Origin: Niveispirillum sp943371025
GTDB lineage: Bacteria; Pseudomonadota; Alphaproteobacteria; Azospirillales; Azospirillaceae
Direction: 5' to 3'
DNA length: 64,000 nt
NCBI GenBank assembly: GCA_943371025.1
Contig: CALRTC020000014.1
Coordinates: forward strand, 75,757-139,756
Shown here: piece after piece, positions 41,718 to 51,482 of the stretch
Position numbering within the stretch: the stretch's first letter is position 1
How the letters are laid out: the number at the start of each line of letters is the position of its first letter
Translations under genes and position numbers: made by a program
The notes under the pieces: model-generated
Database searches by the model: none
What the model was told of the DNA's origin: nothing
What the model saw: only the letters and a program-made list of their open reading frames with translations

Positions 41718-43211
41718 TCAGCGGACGCGCCTGCGGGCGGTCAGATCGGCCCTGATCCTCGCATGGGTCTTCTTGTCGATCCGGTAAAACAGGACCAGCG
41801 CCACTCCCGCCACCGAGAGCAACCCCGCCCCCGGCCCGCCGATGATGCCCAGCCATGCAAGCGTGTGGGCAGGCAGCGCCACGGCCGGATCCATCTCGGC
41901 AAGTTTTTCGGGAAAGCCGATGAGCTGCAGGGCTACGCCCGCAATCAACACGCCAGCGCCGGTCGCCGCCTTGGTAGCAAACGCCCATCCGGCAAAATAG
42001 AGCCCTTCCCGCCTTGTGCCGAACAGCAGCTCATGCTCGTCCGCCGCATCGGGGATGATCGCCACGAAGCCGATGATCGACAGGGCCATCATGGCACTGC
42101 CCAAGAGCACAACAGGAGACAGTACCAGGATCAGCTCATGCCCTGTCAGGTGAAGCAGTCCCACCAGCTTCAAGGTCGCCGGCAGAGCGTGGCAGAGGAT
42201 CATGCCGACCATGCCGATCAGCAGCATCGTGCGCTTCTCAAAGCGCCTGGCCAGCGGTCCCGCCATGGGGGCACCCAGCGCCAGCCCGAGCACGGCCGGA
42301 ACGAACACGATCTTCATCTGTTCGGCCGTCATGTTCCAGAAGGAGGTCGCAACATGCAGCGCCAATGTCTGGTTCACCCCAACGCCGATGTTGAACAGAA
42401 GGGCAGCCGCGAACACGATGCGGAAGGTCGGATTGCGGGCCATCTCCAGCATTTCGCCTAGCAACCGGACATGAATTCGCTCGGTCGGTGCCTCCGCCAC
42501 AAATTGCCCGGCCCGTGTGGCCAAACCCTGCCAGATCGCAATACCGGACCCGGCCAGCAGCAAAACGGTCAAGGTAAGTGTCAACGGCAGATAGGCATCC
42601 CGATTTGCAACCCCACCCGGCCCGTCCAGGAACACCCCGTAACCCAGGACGACCACCGCGACGGTGCCCAGAATACCGATACCCCAGCGCCAAGCGGCAA
42701 TCGACGAACGCTCATGATAGTCCTCACTGAGCTCAGCCCCCAGCGCCTGATAGGGCAGGTGGAATACCGACAGGGAGATGCGTAGTGTGATGGAAAGCGC
42801 CATCAGCCACAGGAACAGCGCCGTTTGATCAAGCGATGCCGGCAAGGCGAAAGTCAGGTTGAAGGTCAGGACCAGCGGTATCAACGATACCACCATGAAG
42901 GGCACCCGTCGCCCGAAGCGGGAACGCCAGCCATCGGAAAGCGACCCGATGAACGGGTCCATGATCGCATCGATCACGATGCCGGCACCAAGGGCGACGC
43001 CCGCCAGGCCACCAGGAAGTCCGCAGGCCACCGTCACATAGAACAGCACGAAGATATTAAGCATGCTGGAGACAACCAGTTCCACCAACTGGCCTGCCGC
43101 GTAGCCTGCCTTGCGGCCGAGCGGCACGCGGCGGGGCGGCCCTTCGTCCGTTACTGTTTCGCCCCCGACCGCCGCTGACGGCAATGCGTCTTCCATATTC
43201 CGCAACTGCAT
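41718..43211 (-). CDS. GPH-type MFS permease (glycoside-pentoside-hexuronide:cation symporter family)
   Basis: 497 residues with about 12 membrane helices. The loop motif DAIMDPFIGSLSDGWRSRFGRRVPFM (split here as DPFIGSLSDGWRSRFGRR) is diagnostic of the GPH/MelB family; RSSIAAWRWG follows helix 5. Family members move sugars, but those in catabolic clusters next to TonB receptors often carry other organic compounds, so inner-membrane uptake of the cluster's substrate is likely. The ATG at 43211 has AGG eight bases upstream; an internal ATG at 43196 is possible. The gap 43212-43586 (375 bases) holds its promoter and no convincing gene. Confidence 0.9.
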   Translation of the reverse strand: MQLRNMEDALPSAAVGGETVTDEGPPRRVPLGRKAGYAAGQLVELVVSSMLNIFVLFYVTVACGLPGGLAGVALGAGIVIDAIMDPFIGSLSDGWRSRFGRRVPFMVVSLIPLVLTFNLTFALPASLDQTALFLWLMALSITLRISLSVFHLPYQALGAELSEDYHERSSIAAWRWGIGILGTVAVVVLGYGVFLDGPGGVANRDAYLPLTLTLTVLLLAGSGIAIWQGLATRAGQFVAEAPTERIHVRLLGEMLEMARNPTFRIVFAAALLFNIGVGVNQTLALHVATSFWNMTAEQMKIVFVPAVLGLALGAPMAGPLARRFEKRTMLLIGMVGMILCHALPATLKLVGLLHLTGHELILVLSPVVLLGSAMMALSIIGFVAIIPDAADEHELLFGTRREGLYFAGWAFATKAATGAGVLIAGVALQLIGFPEKLAEMDPAVALPAHTLAWLGIIGGPGAGLLSVAGVALVLFYRIDKKTHARIRADLTARRRVR

Positions 43212-43586
43212 TCTGCTTACCTTTTTCTTGTCAGATGTTCCGTGCGGCTCCCTATATCCGCACGCCGTCATGGTCAAAGGCCGAACAGCGTACACCTGCT
43301 TGTGGACATTGCGCGCCTGTCTGCATCCGCGATCTCTCATCCCGTTCAGCGGCCCGGCTCACCAGACCATCAACTGTAAACGGGTCATCCGGCCACAGTG
43401 ACCGTGACCGAAGCCTGGATGGCATCGGCTCGCATTCGATTTCGTTCAGCATTATCGACCATGACCTGTTCGGTCTGGCAGGACCTGACGGTAGTGTTCA
43501 GCCGATCCGGCCTGGGCATCAAATTCATTCCCAGCCGAAGGTATGCTGACATGGAATACCTTCGCCGGGCATGCGGATAGCTTGCT

Positions 43587-44498
43587 TTAGATGCTGTCGA
43601 CCACTTCCGACGATGGCAGCCGCTCACGGCATGCCTTGATAAAGGCGCGCACAGCGGGCCGGGGGCTCCAGCGGAGGCGCGTGGCGCAGCACAGCGCCGA
43701 TGGCGGCAGTGTAAATGGCACCACCGCGAAGTGCTTCTTGAAAATGCTGGTCTGCGTATAGTGAATCGATGCGACGCTGATGGCGTTGGTGTTGCGTATC
43801 AGGCGGGCCACGATCGGAAAATAATCGACTGTATGCAGCCGTTCCTGGACGTCGACGCCGCAATCTTCATATATCTGGCGCCAGATGAAATTGTAGGGCG
43901 AAGCGCCTGAGGGCGATATGAGATCATATTTGGCGATCTCTGCCTTTGTCACATCGGGACAGTCCAGGATTGGATGCCCCCTCCTGGCGAAGAATGTCGT
44001 CTGCATCGGTGCCATCTGTTCGCACCGGAAGTCGGGCTGTTCCTTGAACGCGGCCTCATACCCCAGTGCGACATCGATCGTGCCCACACGCAGTTGCTGC
44101 ACGATCCGGTCGTAATTTCCGCCGACAATATTGAGCCGGATGCTGGGATGCCGGGAAACCAGCGTCGACAAGGGCTCAACCAACAGCCATTCGAGCGAAG
44201 GGGGACACACACCGATCCGAAGCAGGCCCGCATAATGATCCGACCCCACGGCGGCGCCGCGCAGCAGATCATCCGTCTCCTCAAGAACGCGCGATGCCCG
44301 TTCAACAAAACTGCGCCCTTCCTCCGTCAGGATGACGCCACGAGCCGTTCGATTGAAGATTGCGTAGCCCAGCTGCTGTTCAAGATCGGCCACACTTTTG
44401 GTGATGGCCGACTGGGTGACGCCCACCCGTTCCGCTGCTGCGGTGAACGATCCATATCGCGCAGTGGAAACGACATATTGCAGGCGTCGGTCAGTCAT
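43587..44498 (-). CDS. LysR-family transcriptional regulator
   Basis: 303 residues. N-terminal winged HTH: YGSFTAAAERVGVTQSAITK and LGYAIFNRTARGVILTEEGR (about 15-60). The effector domain follows, with GLLRIGVCPPSLEWLLVEPL and RHPSIRLNIVGGNYD. Standard length. It lies between a CoA-ligase gene (92 bases upstream, same strand) and the permease operon, and is a candidate regulator of either; LysR proteins usually need a pathway metabolite as coinducer. Confidence 0.93.
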   Translation of the reverse strand: MTDRRLQYVVSTARYGSFTAAAERVGVTQSAITKSVADLEQQLGYAIFNRTARGVILTEEGRSFVERASRVLEETDDLLRGAAVGSDHYAGLLRIGVCPPSLEWLLVEPLSTLVSRHPSIRLNIVGGNYDRIVQQLRVGTIDVALGYEAAFKEQPDFRCEQMAPMQTTFFARRGHPILDCPDVTKAEIAKYDLISPSGASPYNFIWRQIYEDCGVDVQERLHTVDYFPIVARLIRNTNAISVASIHYTQTSIFKKHFAVVPFTLPPSALCCATRLRWSPRPAVRAFIKACRERLPSSEVVDSI

Positions 44499-44590
44499 GC
44501 ACTTTTCCTATCTACGGATGACATCTGACTGCCCGGCGACAATGGAGACCTCCATGCAGAGCGCACTTCAAGTGGGTGGCGATTTCAAGA

Positions 44591-46141
44591 TTATGATACC
44601 GCCGTCAGCCTGTCGTCCCGCAATTTCGATCGGCGGGCCTTGCCAGCATCATCACGCAGGTTCTCGTCCGTGAACTCGAACGTGCGTGGGATCTTGTATC
44701 GGACCAGCTTGTCCGACAGGAAGGCGCGCAACGCATCTTCGTCGGTCCGGGTGCGCGCCTCGTCCCGCATCTGCACGATGGCATGGGCGCGCTGACCCAG
44801 ATCCGCGTCGGGCAGACCGATCACGATGGAGGACTGAACGTCCAGATGCTGGTCAAGTGCTGCCTCGACCTCCGCCGGGAAGATGTTGGCACCGCCCGAC
44901 ACGATCATGTCGGTACGCCGGTCGGCAATATAGAGATAGCCATCCGCATCGACATAGCCGAGGTCACCATAGGTTTCCCAGTCACCTTTGGCCTTGGCCT
45001 GGGCACCGATATATTCGTATGTCGAATTTCGCCCCCGCGCGGGCAGAAAATAAATCTCCCCGATTTCACCGGGGGCGCATTCATCGCCCTGCTCATTCAG
45101 GATGCGCATCTGCGATCCAGGTCCCGGCTTGCCTACCGATCCCTTGTGCGCCAGCCATTCCCGCCCAGTGATGGCTGTGCCGCCGATCAGTTCGGTACCG
45201 CCGTAGACTTCGATGATCCTGTCCGGACCCAACCAGTCGATCCAGGCCTGTTTCAGCCATTGCGGGCAGACCGACGCCATATGGAACACCGTGCGAAGGC
45301 TAGACATGTCAAAGGCCAGGCGCTGTTCTTCCGGCAAGCGCCAGATACGGCTCATCATGGTCGGTACAAAATTGACCCAGTTGACACGGTAGCGCTCGAT
45401 CAGTTGCAGCGCCAGCAGCGGGTCGAACTTGCCCATTTCCACGACATGCCCGCCGGAGAACAGGCAGTGGAAGACACCGACAAAAGGGGCGTTATGATAG
45501 AGCGGACCCGGATTGAGCATCGTGTCGCCAAGACGCTGGCCACCGGGGGGCTTGCCCGGATCATGCATACCCGCCTGCCTGTCCACGATCAGCTTGGGCC
45601 GGCCGGTCGACCCACCGCTGGTATGAACCTTCCAACGCGGGGCAATTTTCACCGGCAGCGGGCCGGCAGACAGATCGTCCGCCGGCTGTGAACCAACGGG
45701 CAGGAAGTTCCATCCCTCAACCCTGGCGCTTTCTTCGGCGATGATCAGACGAGGCTGCCCCAGTTCCGCGATGGCCCGCAGCTCCGCCGCCGGCAGTTTG
45801 GAGGACACGATGCCAACGGTCGCGCCCAGTTTCCATACCGCGAAGGCGGTCTCATAGAATTCGGGGCTGTTCGGTATGGCCAGGGTCACCAGATCCCCTT
45901 CCCCGACGCCCAGCGCCGCCAGTTGGCGCGCCTTGCGGTTCGACCTTTTGTCCAGTTCGGCATAGGTGATCGTCACGTCATGATAGGTCACGGCCGGACG
46001 CAACGGGTCCTTGCCGGCGTGATAGGCAAGCAGTTCCCCAATCGGCATGGGCACGGTCTCGCCCTGTGCCATCTTTACCTGATCGTTCTGCAACTCGACG
46101 CTCCTCTCATGGGGATGCACCGGCCTTGAAGCCCGCATCAC
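44591..46141 (-). CDS. AMP-forming acyl-CoA ligase (second copy)
   Basis: 516 residues, homologous to the ligase at 32120-33613. P-loop TSGGSTGRPKLIVD (about 175-188), YGGTELIGGTAITGREWLAH, IADRRTDMIVSGGANIFPAEV, and C-terminal lysine motif RDDAGKARRSKLRD. It is divergent from the long plus-strand operon starting at 46389. Two ligases suggest two acids in the pathway, for example the intact substrate and a later ring or side-chain fragment. Confidence 0.93.
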   Translation of the reverse strand: MMRASRPVHPHERSVELQNDQVKMAQGETVPMPIGELLAYHAGKDPLRPAVTYHDVTITYAELDKRSNRKARQLAALGVGEGDLVTLAIPNSPEFYETAFAVWKLGATVGIVSSKLPAAELRAIAELGQPRLIIAEESARVEGWNFLPVGSQPADDLSAGPLPVKIAPRWKVHTSGGSTGRPKLIVDRQAGMHDPGKPPGGQRLGDTMLNPGPLYHNAPFVGVFHCLFSGGHVVEMGKFDPLLALQLIERYRVNWVNFVPTMMSRIWRLPEEQRLAFDMSSLRTVFHMASVCPQWLKQAWIDWLGPDRIIEVYGGTELIGGTAITGREWLAHKGSVGKPGPGSQMRILNEQGDECAPGEIGEIYFLPARGRNSTYEYIGAQAKAKGDWETYGDLGYVDADGYLYIADRRTDMIVSGGANIFPAEVEAALDQHLDVQSSIVIGLPDADLGQRAHAIVQMRDEARTRTDEDALRAFLSDKLVRYKIPRTFEFTDENLRDDAGKARRSKLRDDRLTAVS

Positions 46142-46284
46142 GGTTCTGCCCGTCTTTCCCGCGACACTAACAGAGGGCAGCGCGCATCATGGTTGGACAA
46201 ATGGGCGGGACCTATGAATGCCAGGAATAGCTCCGGCTTACACCCGACTTTGCCGACCTGCCGGCAATAGGGACCATCTGTGAT

Positions 46285-46299
46285 ATGCCCCCGGGGCAT
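46285..46299. promoter_or_regulatory. ATGCCCC-C-GGGGCAT palindrome in the divergent ligase/hydratase promoter region
   Basis: Perfect 7-1-7 inverted repeat in the 247-base gap between the divergent ligase (46141) and hydratase (46389) genes, about 90 bases before the latter. A regulator site is plausible; it is not obviously a LysR-type T-N11-A box. Confidence 0.3.
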
Positions 46300-46388
46300 C
46301 CCTACCGCCAGTTAAGAATTTCTTCTGCCGTGTTCGTCCCTCTACTACTGGCAGCGGAAGCCCGATGGCCATGAGAGCAAGGGATCAG

Positions 46389-47192
46389 ATGAACGACTAT
46401 ACGACGATCAATGTCGTGCAGGATGGCGCCGTCGACTGGTTGACGCTCAATCGACCGGAACGCCTTAATGCGCTGAATGGCACCATGGTGCGGGAGCTCT
46501 GGGACTATTTCCAGAACGTCCAGTCCGATTATACCCGCCGGATTGTGGTCCTGCGGGGCGCCGGGCGGGCATTCTGTGCCGGGCTGGACCTTCTCTGGTA
46601 CAGCAGTTCGACCGAGGGCATGCCAAAAGGTGCCACCGAAGACGGGCCTGCCCCCTCGCTCTCCGATATCATCCTGACGATGCGGTCCTGTCCACAGATC
46701 ATCATATCGCTGGTCCATGGTGCGGCCTGCGGCGGCGGTTTCAACTTCGCCCTTGCCTCTGATATCCGCATCGCGGGCCGCAGCGCCAAGATGAATGTGG
46801 CTTTCATCAAGCTTGGGCTTTCCGGCTGCGAACTGGGAACCAGCTATTTCCTGCCGCGCATGGTCGGGACGGCCGTGGCCGCGGAACTCATGATGACGGG
46901 CCGCTTCATCCATGCCGATCGCGCGCTGGCCGTGGGGCTGGTTTCGGATGTCGTGGATGATGAACGACTGGAAGAGGCCGCGCGCACGCTGATCGGCGAT
47001 CTGCTGGCCACCTCCCCCCTGGGCCTGCGCAAGACCAAGGAGGTCATGGGCCGTGCAGCCGGGATCGAGGACCTGACATCAGTTATCCGTTTGGAAGAAC
47101 ACACACAGCGCGCCTGCATGGAGGCCGGGTCTTTCGCACCAAAGATCGGTATCGCCGGCGGAACCAGGACCGCCGGTGCCAATGGAACGTGA
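46389..47192 (+). CDS. Enoyl-CoA hydratase/isomerase family protein
   Basis: 267 residues, first gene of an eleven-gene plus-strand run. Crotonase motifs GRAFCAGLDLLWYSS and VHGAACGGGFNFALASDIRIAG. The catalytic region reads VAFIKLGLSGCELGTSYFLP, with Glu near the alternative position and Ala/Phe where Glu144 is usual. This SGCELG pattern is common in mycobacterial-type EchA proteins of unclear reaction. ATG at 46389 is preferred (AAGG six bases before) over 46365. Confidence 0.9.
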   Translation: MNDYTTINVVQDGAVDWLTLNRPERLNALNGTMVRELWDYFQNVQSDYTRRIVVLRGAGRAFCAGLDLLWYSSSTEGMPKGATEDGPAPSLSDIILTMRSCPQIIISLVHGAACGGGFNFALASDIRIAGRSAKMNVAFIKLGLSGCELGTSYFLPRMVGTAVAAELMMTGRFIHADRALAVGLVSDVVDDERLEEAARTLIGDLLATSPLGLRKTKEVMGRAAGIEDLTSVIRLEEHTQRACMEAGSFAPKIGIAGGTRTAGANGT

Positions 47193-47239
47193 CGCGAAGG
47201 ACCAGCCTGGGGCGACAAGTTGAAAGGGAGTGAGCGTCG

Positions 47240-47674
47240 ATGACGAATGATTTCAGCGGGTTCCTGCCCGCCATCCCCATGATCAGGATCGATGACGATG
47301 GCAAGGCCTATATCGCGGGCAGCCATTGTCGCAGCTGTGGTGAGACGGTGCCAGGTGAGCGCGTCGCCTGCGCCTCCTGCGGCAAGCGCGAGATGCTGGA
47401 GCCCGTGCGGCTGGGCCGCAAGGGCTCCCTCTACAATTACACGATCGTCCACCGCTCCTATCCCGGTGTGAAGGTGCCGTTCGTGTCGGCCATTGTCGAC
47501 CTGGAAGGCGGCGGTTCGCTGCGCGGCACCTTGGCAGAGGTGGCGCCCGACCCGGCACAATTGCCCTGGAACATGCCTGTTGATGTCGTCTTCCGTGACA
47601 CCGGTCAGACCAACCAAGAGGGCAAGCCGTTCGTGAGCTATGTATTCGTACCTGCCCAGGGAGAGGCAAGATGA
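47240..47674 (+). CDS. Zn-ribbon/OB-fold DUF35 protein, partner of the next thiolase
   Basis: 144 residues. A rubredoxin-like zinc ribbon (CRSCG and CASCG, about 30-47) precedes an OB-fold (LYNYTIVHRSYPGVKVPFVS, GSLRGTLAEV). DUF35 proteins associate with thiolase-superfamily enzymes; in steroid side-chain degradation a DUF35 domain is required by the retro-aldolase Ltp2. Its stop overlaps the thiolase start by ATGA, strongly implying a complex of the two products. Confidence 0.92.
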   Translation: MTNDFSGFLPAIPMIRIDDDGKAYIAGSHCRSCGETVPGERVACASCGKREMLEPVRLGRKGSLYNYTIVHRSYPGVKVPFVSAIVDLEGGGSLRGTLAEVAPDPAQLPWNMPVDVVFRDTGQTNQEGKPFVSYVFVPAQGEAR

Positions 47675-48834
47675 GCGAAGACGTCTACATTATCGGGATC
47701 GACATGATCCCGTTCGGCCGCTATCCGCAGCGCACAGTGGCACAGTTGGGGGCTGAAGCCGCACTGCTCGCCCTTCAGGATTGCGGGCTTACCATCCAGG
47801 ACATGCAGGCGCTTTACTGCGGCAACCAGATGCGGGCCTTCGGCATGGTCGGTCAGCAGATCCTGCACGAGATTGGCGAGACCGGCATTCCGGTGGTCAA
47901 TACCGCCAATGCCTGTGCCAGCGGCGGTACGGCCTTCCGCGAAGGCTATATCGCGGTCAAGGGTGGCATCTATGATCTGGTTCTGGCCGTTGGTACGGAA
48001 CAGTTGGGCAAGGGACTGCTGGGCGCCGCCGGCGGCGGCCGCACCGATGGCTTCATCGAAGAGGGGATTATTGGGTCGATGACGACGCCGGCCATGTTCT
48101 CTCAGGTCGGCATGGAGCATCAGCGCAAATATGGCACGACGTTCGAGCAGTTCGCCAAGATCGCGGTCAAGAACCATCACCATTCCACCTTCAATCCCAA
48201 GGCCATGAGCCGGCGGGAGACGCCGCTGGAAGAGGTGATGGCAGCGGAGATGATCTCCTACCCCAACACGAAGCTGATGTGCTCCATCAATGTTGATGGA
48301 GCGGCGGCGGCCATCATCGCCTCGGAACGGAAGGTCCGGCAGTTGGGCCAGATGGGGCGAGCGATCCGCGTGCGGGCATCGGAGATGACCAGCAATCCCT
48401 ATACCCCGCGCCAGGACGCCATTGTCGATTTCAATCTGGTGACGCGCAACTGCGCCAATGCCGCCTATGAGCGTGCGGGCGTGGGGCCGCAGGACCTGCA
48501 TCTGGTGGAGTTGCACGACTGCTTTGCCACAGCCGAGATGGTCCACTATGAAAATCTCGGCCTATGCGGCGAAGGCGAGGCCGGCCGCCTGATCGACACG
48601 GGTTTCACCGCCATCGGCGGCAAAATCCCCGTCAACCTGTCGGGCGGCCTTCTGTCCAAGGGGCACCCGCTGGGTGCCACCGGCATCGCCAACATCTATG
48701 AGATATCGCTGCATCTGCGCGGCGAGGCCGGTGCCCGTCAGGTTGAGAAGGCAAGCATCGGCCTGACCCATGTGGTCGGCGGGATGACCGGGCTGGGATC
48801 GTCCTGCGTCGTGCACATCCTGGAAAAGGCCTGA
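47671..48834 (+). CDS. Lipid-transfer-type thiolase family protein (thiolase or retro-aldolase)
   Basis: 387 residues, SCP2/Ltp2-type thiolase-fold enzyme. Nucleophile region VVNTANACASGGTAF (about 85-99), LVELHDCFATAEM, the His motif GGLLSKGHPLGATG, and a C-terminal GLGSSCVVHIL. With a DUF35 partner directly upstream it could be either a thiolase or an aldolase that removes a short acyl chain from a branched or ring-bearing CoA ester. A hairpin at 48897-48934 separates it from the next gene. Confidence 0.92.
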   Translation: MSEDVYIIGIDMIPFGRYPQRTVAQLGAEAALLALQDCGLTIQDMQALYCGNQMRAFGMVGQQILHEIGETGIPVVNTANACASGGTAFREGYIAVKGGIYDLVLAVGTEQLGKGLLGAAGGGRTDGFIEEGIIGSMTTPAMFSQVGMEHQRKYGTTFEQFAKIAVKNHHHSTFNPKAMSRRETPLEEVMAAEMISYPNTKLMCSINVDGAAAAIIASERKVRQLGQMGRAIRVRASEMTSNPYTPRQDAIVDFNLVTRNCANAAYERAGVGPQDLHLVELHDCFATAEMVHYENLGLCGEGEAGRLIDTGFTAIGGKIPVNLSGGLLSKGHPLGATGIANIYEISLHLRGEAGARQVEKASIGLTHVVGGMTGLGSSCVVHILEKA

Positions 48835-48896
48835 TATCGCGACGTCATCGCCGGATCCGGCACGTTGCGACGCGAGGCCGGACCACAGGGGGCGAT

Positions 48897-48934
48897 GCCT
48901 GACGGCGCGGCCGGTCAACGGCCCGCCGTCAGGC
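48897..48934 (+). terminator. Intra-operon hairpin
   Basis: GCCTGACGGCGCGGCC (48897-48912) and GGCCCGCCGTCAGGC (48920-48934) pair over 15 positions with a single bulged C and a 7-base loop. There is no T-run downstream, so it is more likely an RNA-stabilising or partial-termination element between the thiolase and hydrolase genes than a full stop. Confidence 0.5.
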
Positions 48935-48974
48935 CTGCCGCAGGGGCATGCACTGCCCGGCCGACAGCAAGGAT

Positions 48975-49874
48975 ATGAGCGTGACAGGCAGTTCCCTTCA
49001 TCATTTCACCACCCCGGATGGACTGACGCTTGTCGGGGACCGCGTCGGTCCCTCGGATGCACCGACCGTCATTCTTCTGCATGGCGGTGGGCAGACGCGT
49101 CATTCCTGGACAAAGACGATGCATCGCTTGGTCGACCATGGCTACGGCGTCATCAATTATGATGCCCGCGGACATGGGGACAGCGCCTGGTCGCCGGTGG
49201 CGAACTACACGATCCAGGCATTGGCAGCCGATCTGCGCACCGTTCGTGAGACCGTACAGGGCCCTGTCGCCCTTGTCGGTGCCTCGATGGGCGGCATGAC
49301 CAGCTTCTATGCCATTGGCACCAGTGAACCACCCCTGGCCCAAGTCCTGGTCATGGTCGATATCGTCCTCAGCATCGCCCAGGAAGGTGGACAGCGCATC
49401 CGCCGCTTCATGCAGGGTCACGACCAGGGTTTCGCCGACCTGGAAGAAGCTCGTCTGGCCGTTGCCGCCTATAATCCGGATCGGCCGGCCCCGAAGGACA
49501 CATCCGGCCTGCGCAAGAACCTGCGGCAGGGGGAGGATGGCCGGCTGTACTGGCACTGGGACCCGCGAATGCTGAAAATACCGGCCGGCAGCGAACCGCC
49601 TTCACGCATCGACGCACTGCTGTCGGTTAGCAATCGGGTCACCGTGCCGACGCTGGTGATCCGCGGGGGGCGCAGCGACATCGTCAATGATGAGGGCGTC
49701 GAAGAGATGCAGCGTCTGGTTCCGCAGACGGAAATCTATGAGGTCCCCGCCGCTGGCCACATGGTGGCCGGAGATCAGAACGACATGTTCAGCGCGGGCG
49801 TGCTCTCCTTTCTGCAGCGACATTTCCCGGCACGGCACGACGGATGCGGCGGAGGCCATGAATGGCAACCATGA
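48975..49874 (+). CDS. Alpha/beta hydrolase
   Basis: 299 residues. Oxyanion motif ILLHGGGQTRHSW, nucleophile elbow VGASMGGMTSF (Ser), acid GGRSDIVND and His AAGHMVAGD complete the triad in order. Could hydrolyse an ester, lactone or C-C bond of the substrate. The exact start is uncertain (48948, 48975 or a GTG at 48981); 48975 gives MSVTGSSLHHFTTPDGL. It overlaps the GMC gene by 13 bases. Confidence 0.9.
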   Translation: MSVTGSSLHHFTTPDGLTLVGDRVGPSDAPTVILLHGGGQTRHSWTKTMHRLVDHGYGVINYDARGHGDSAWSPVANYTIQALAADLRTVRETVQGPVALVGASMGGMTSFYAIGTSEPPLAQVLVMVDIVLSIAQEGGQRIRRFMQGHDQGFADLEEARLAVAAYNPDRPAPKDTSGLRKNLRQGEDGRLYWHWDPRMLKIPAGSEPPSRIDALLSVSNRVTVPTLVIRGGRSDIVNDEGVEEMQRLVPQTEIYEVPAAGHMVAGDQNDMFSAGVLSFLQRHFPARHDGCGGGHEWQP

Positions 49875-51466
49875 CATATGACTATGTCGTTATCGGCGCG
49901 GGGTCGGCGGGCTGCGTGGTCGCCGCACGGCTGAGCGAGCGCCCGGAGAACAAGGTTCTGCTGCTTGAATCCGGCGGCACCGACAAGGATATCATGGTGA
50001 AGATGCCGCTGGTCTTCACCATGCTGCAATACCACCCGACGCTTGATTGGGGTCTGTGGACCGACCCGGAGCCCTTTGCTGGTAACCGCAAGATCAAGGC
50101 GCCGCGGGGAAAGGTCCTCGGCGGCTCCTCATCCATCAACGGGATGATGTATTCGCGGGGCCACCCAAGCGACTACGACGAATGGGCGGAGATGGGGGCA
50201 GAAGGCTGGTCCCATGATGAAGTGCTGCCCTATTTCAAAAAGTCCGAACGCAACTGGCGTGGTGAAGGGCCGAACCATGGCGGCAGCGGGCCGCTTAACG
50301 TGATCCCCTATACCAGTGACGAACCGATCACCAAGGCCATCCGCGACACGGCACAATCGCTGAATTACCGGCTGCTGGACGATTTCGAGGCAGGCGACCC
50401 GGAAGGCTTCGCCCTGCCCGACAGCACGATCCGTCGCGGCCGGCGGGCCAGCACGTCGCAGGCATTTCTGACGCCGATCCGGAACCGGCAGAACCTGACG
50501 GTTGTTACGGGTGCCCATGTCACCCGCATACTGACCGAAAAGGGCCGCGCCACGGGCGTGGAATATGTCAAGGATGGCGGCAGGCAGACGGTCCATTCTG
50601 ATGGCGAGATCGTGCTGTCGGGCGGCGCCTATGCCTCGCCGCATATCCTGATGCTGTCGGGCATCGGCCCGGCGGATCATCTGCGCGGGCTCGGCATCAA
50701 GGTCGAGCTGGATCTGGCTGGCGTCGGACAGGACCTGCAGGAGCACCCGCTGGTACCCATGGGTTTCGTAACAAAAAAGCCGCTCGCCTTCGGCCAGGCG
50801 CTGCGCGCCGACCGGCTGACACTGTCCGTGCTCAGCTGGCTGCTGACGGGGCGGGGATTGCCGGCCACCGTGCCGTTGAGCAGCATCGCCTATCACAAGT
50901 CGCAGCCCGACCTGTCCCGGCCCGATCTGGAAACCGTGTTCATGGCGGCGAACATGATGGCCAAGGTCTGGTTCCCAGGCTTTCGCAAGAAACATCCAGA
51001 CATGCTGACGACGCTGAATGTCGTGCTGCGACCGGGCAGCCGGGGGTTCGTCAAATTGCGCTCGGACGATCCGCTGGCCTTGCCGCGCATTCAGTTCAAC
51101 CTGCTGCAGGATCCCGACGACCTGCGCCTGCTTCGCCATTCGCTGCGTTGGACCCGCGACTTTGTCCGGCAGGGGGCGCTGGCGGAATTTGTGGGCGCGG
51201 AGAGTTTTCCCGGTGCTGCCCTGGACCAGGATGCGGCCCTGGATGCCTATATCCGCAAGACGGTGGCCACGGCCCACCACCCCACCAGCACCTGCAAGAT
51301 GGGCATCGGCGATGACGCTGTCGTCGACCCGCAGTTGCGGGTGCGCGGTATCAGCGGCCTGCGGATCGCGGACGCTTCAATCATGCCCCGGCTGATCGGC
51401 GGTCACACCAATGCGCCGTCGGTGATGATCGGCGAAAAGGTCGCCGACATGATCCTGACCAATTAG
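49862..51466 (+). CDS. GMC-family FAD alcohol dehydrogenase (choline dehydrogenase-like)
   Basis: 534 residues. N-terminal FAD motif VVIGAGSAGCVVAARLSE, GGSSSINGMMYSRGHPSDYD, NYRLLDDFEAGDPEG, and the C-terminal catalytic region AHHPTSTCKMG with RLIGGHTNAPSVMIGEK (His and His/Asn pair). Oxidises a primary alcohol to an aldehyde, with electrons to quinone or a dye in bacterial relatives. GGAGG lies six bases before the start. The downstream aldehyde dehydrogenase would complete conversion to the acid. Confidence 0.93.
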   Translation: MATMTYDYVVIGAGSAGCVVAARLSERPENKVLLLESGGTDKDIMVKMPLVFTMLQYHPTLDWGLWTDPEPFAGNRKIKAPRGKVLGGSSSINGMMYSRGHPSDYDEWAEMGAEGWSHDEVLPYFKKSERNWRGEGPNHGGSGPLNVIPYTSDEPITKAIRDTAQSLNYRLLDDFEAGDPEGFALPDSTIRRGRRASTSQAFLTPIRNRQNLTVVTGAHVTRILTEKGRATGVEYVKDGGRQTVHSDGEIVLSGGAYASPHILMLSGIGPADHLRGLGIKVELDLAGVGQDLQEHPLVPMGFVTKKPLAFGQALRADRLTLSVLSWLLTGRGLPATVPLSSIAYHKSQPDLSRPDLETVFMAANMMAKVWFPGFRKKHPDMLTTLNVVLRPGSRGFVKLRSDDPLALPRIQFNLLQDPDDLRLLRHSLRWTRDFVRQGALAEFVGAESFPGAALDQDAALDAYIRKTVATAHHPTSTCKMGIGDDAVVDPQLRVRGISGLRIADASIMPRLIGGHTNAPSVMIGEKVADMILTN

Positions 51467-51482
51467 AGACAAGGAACCCAGC

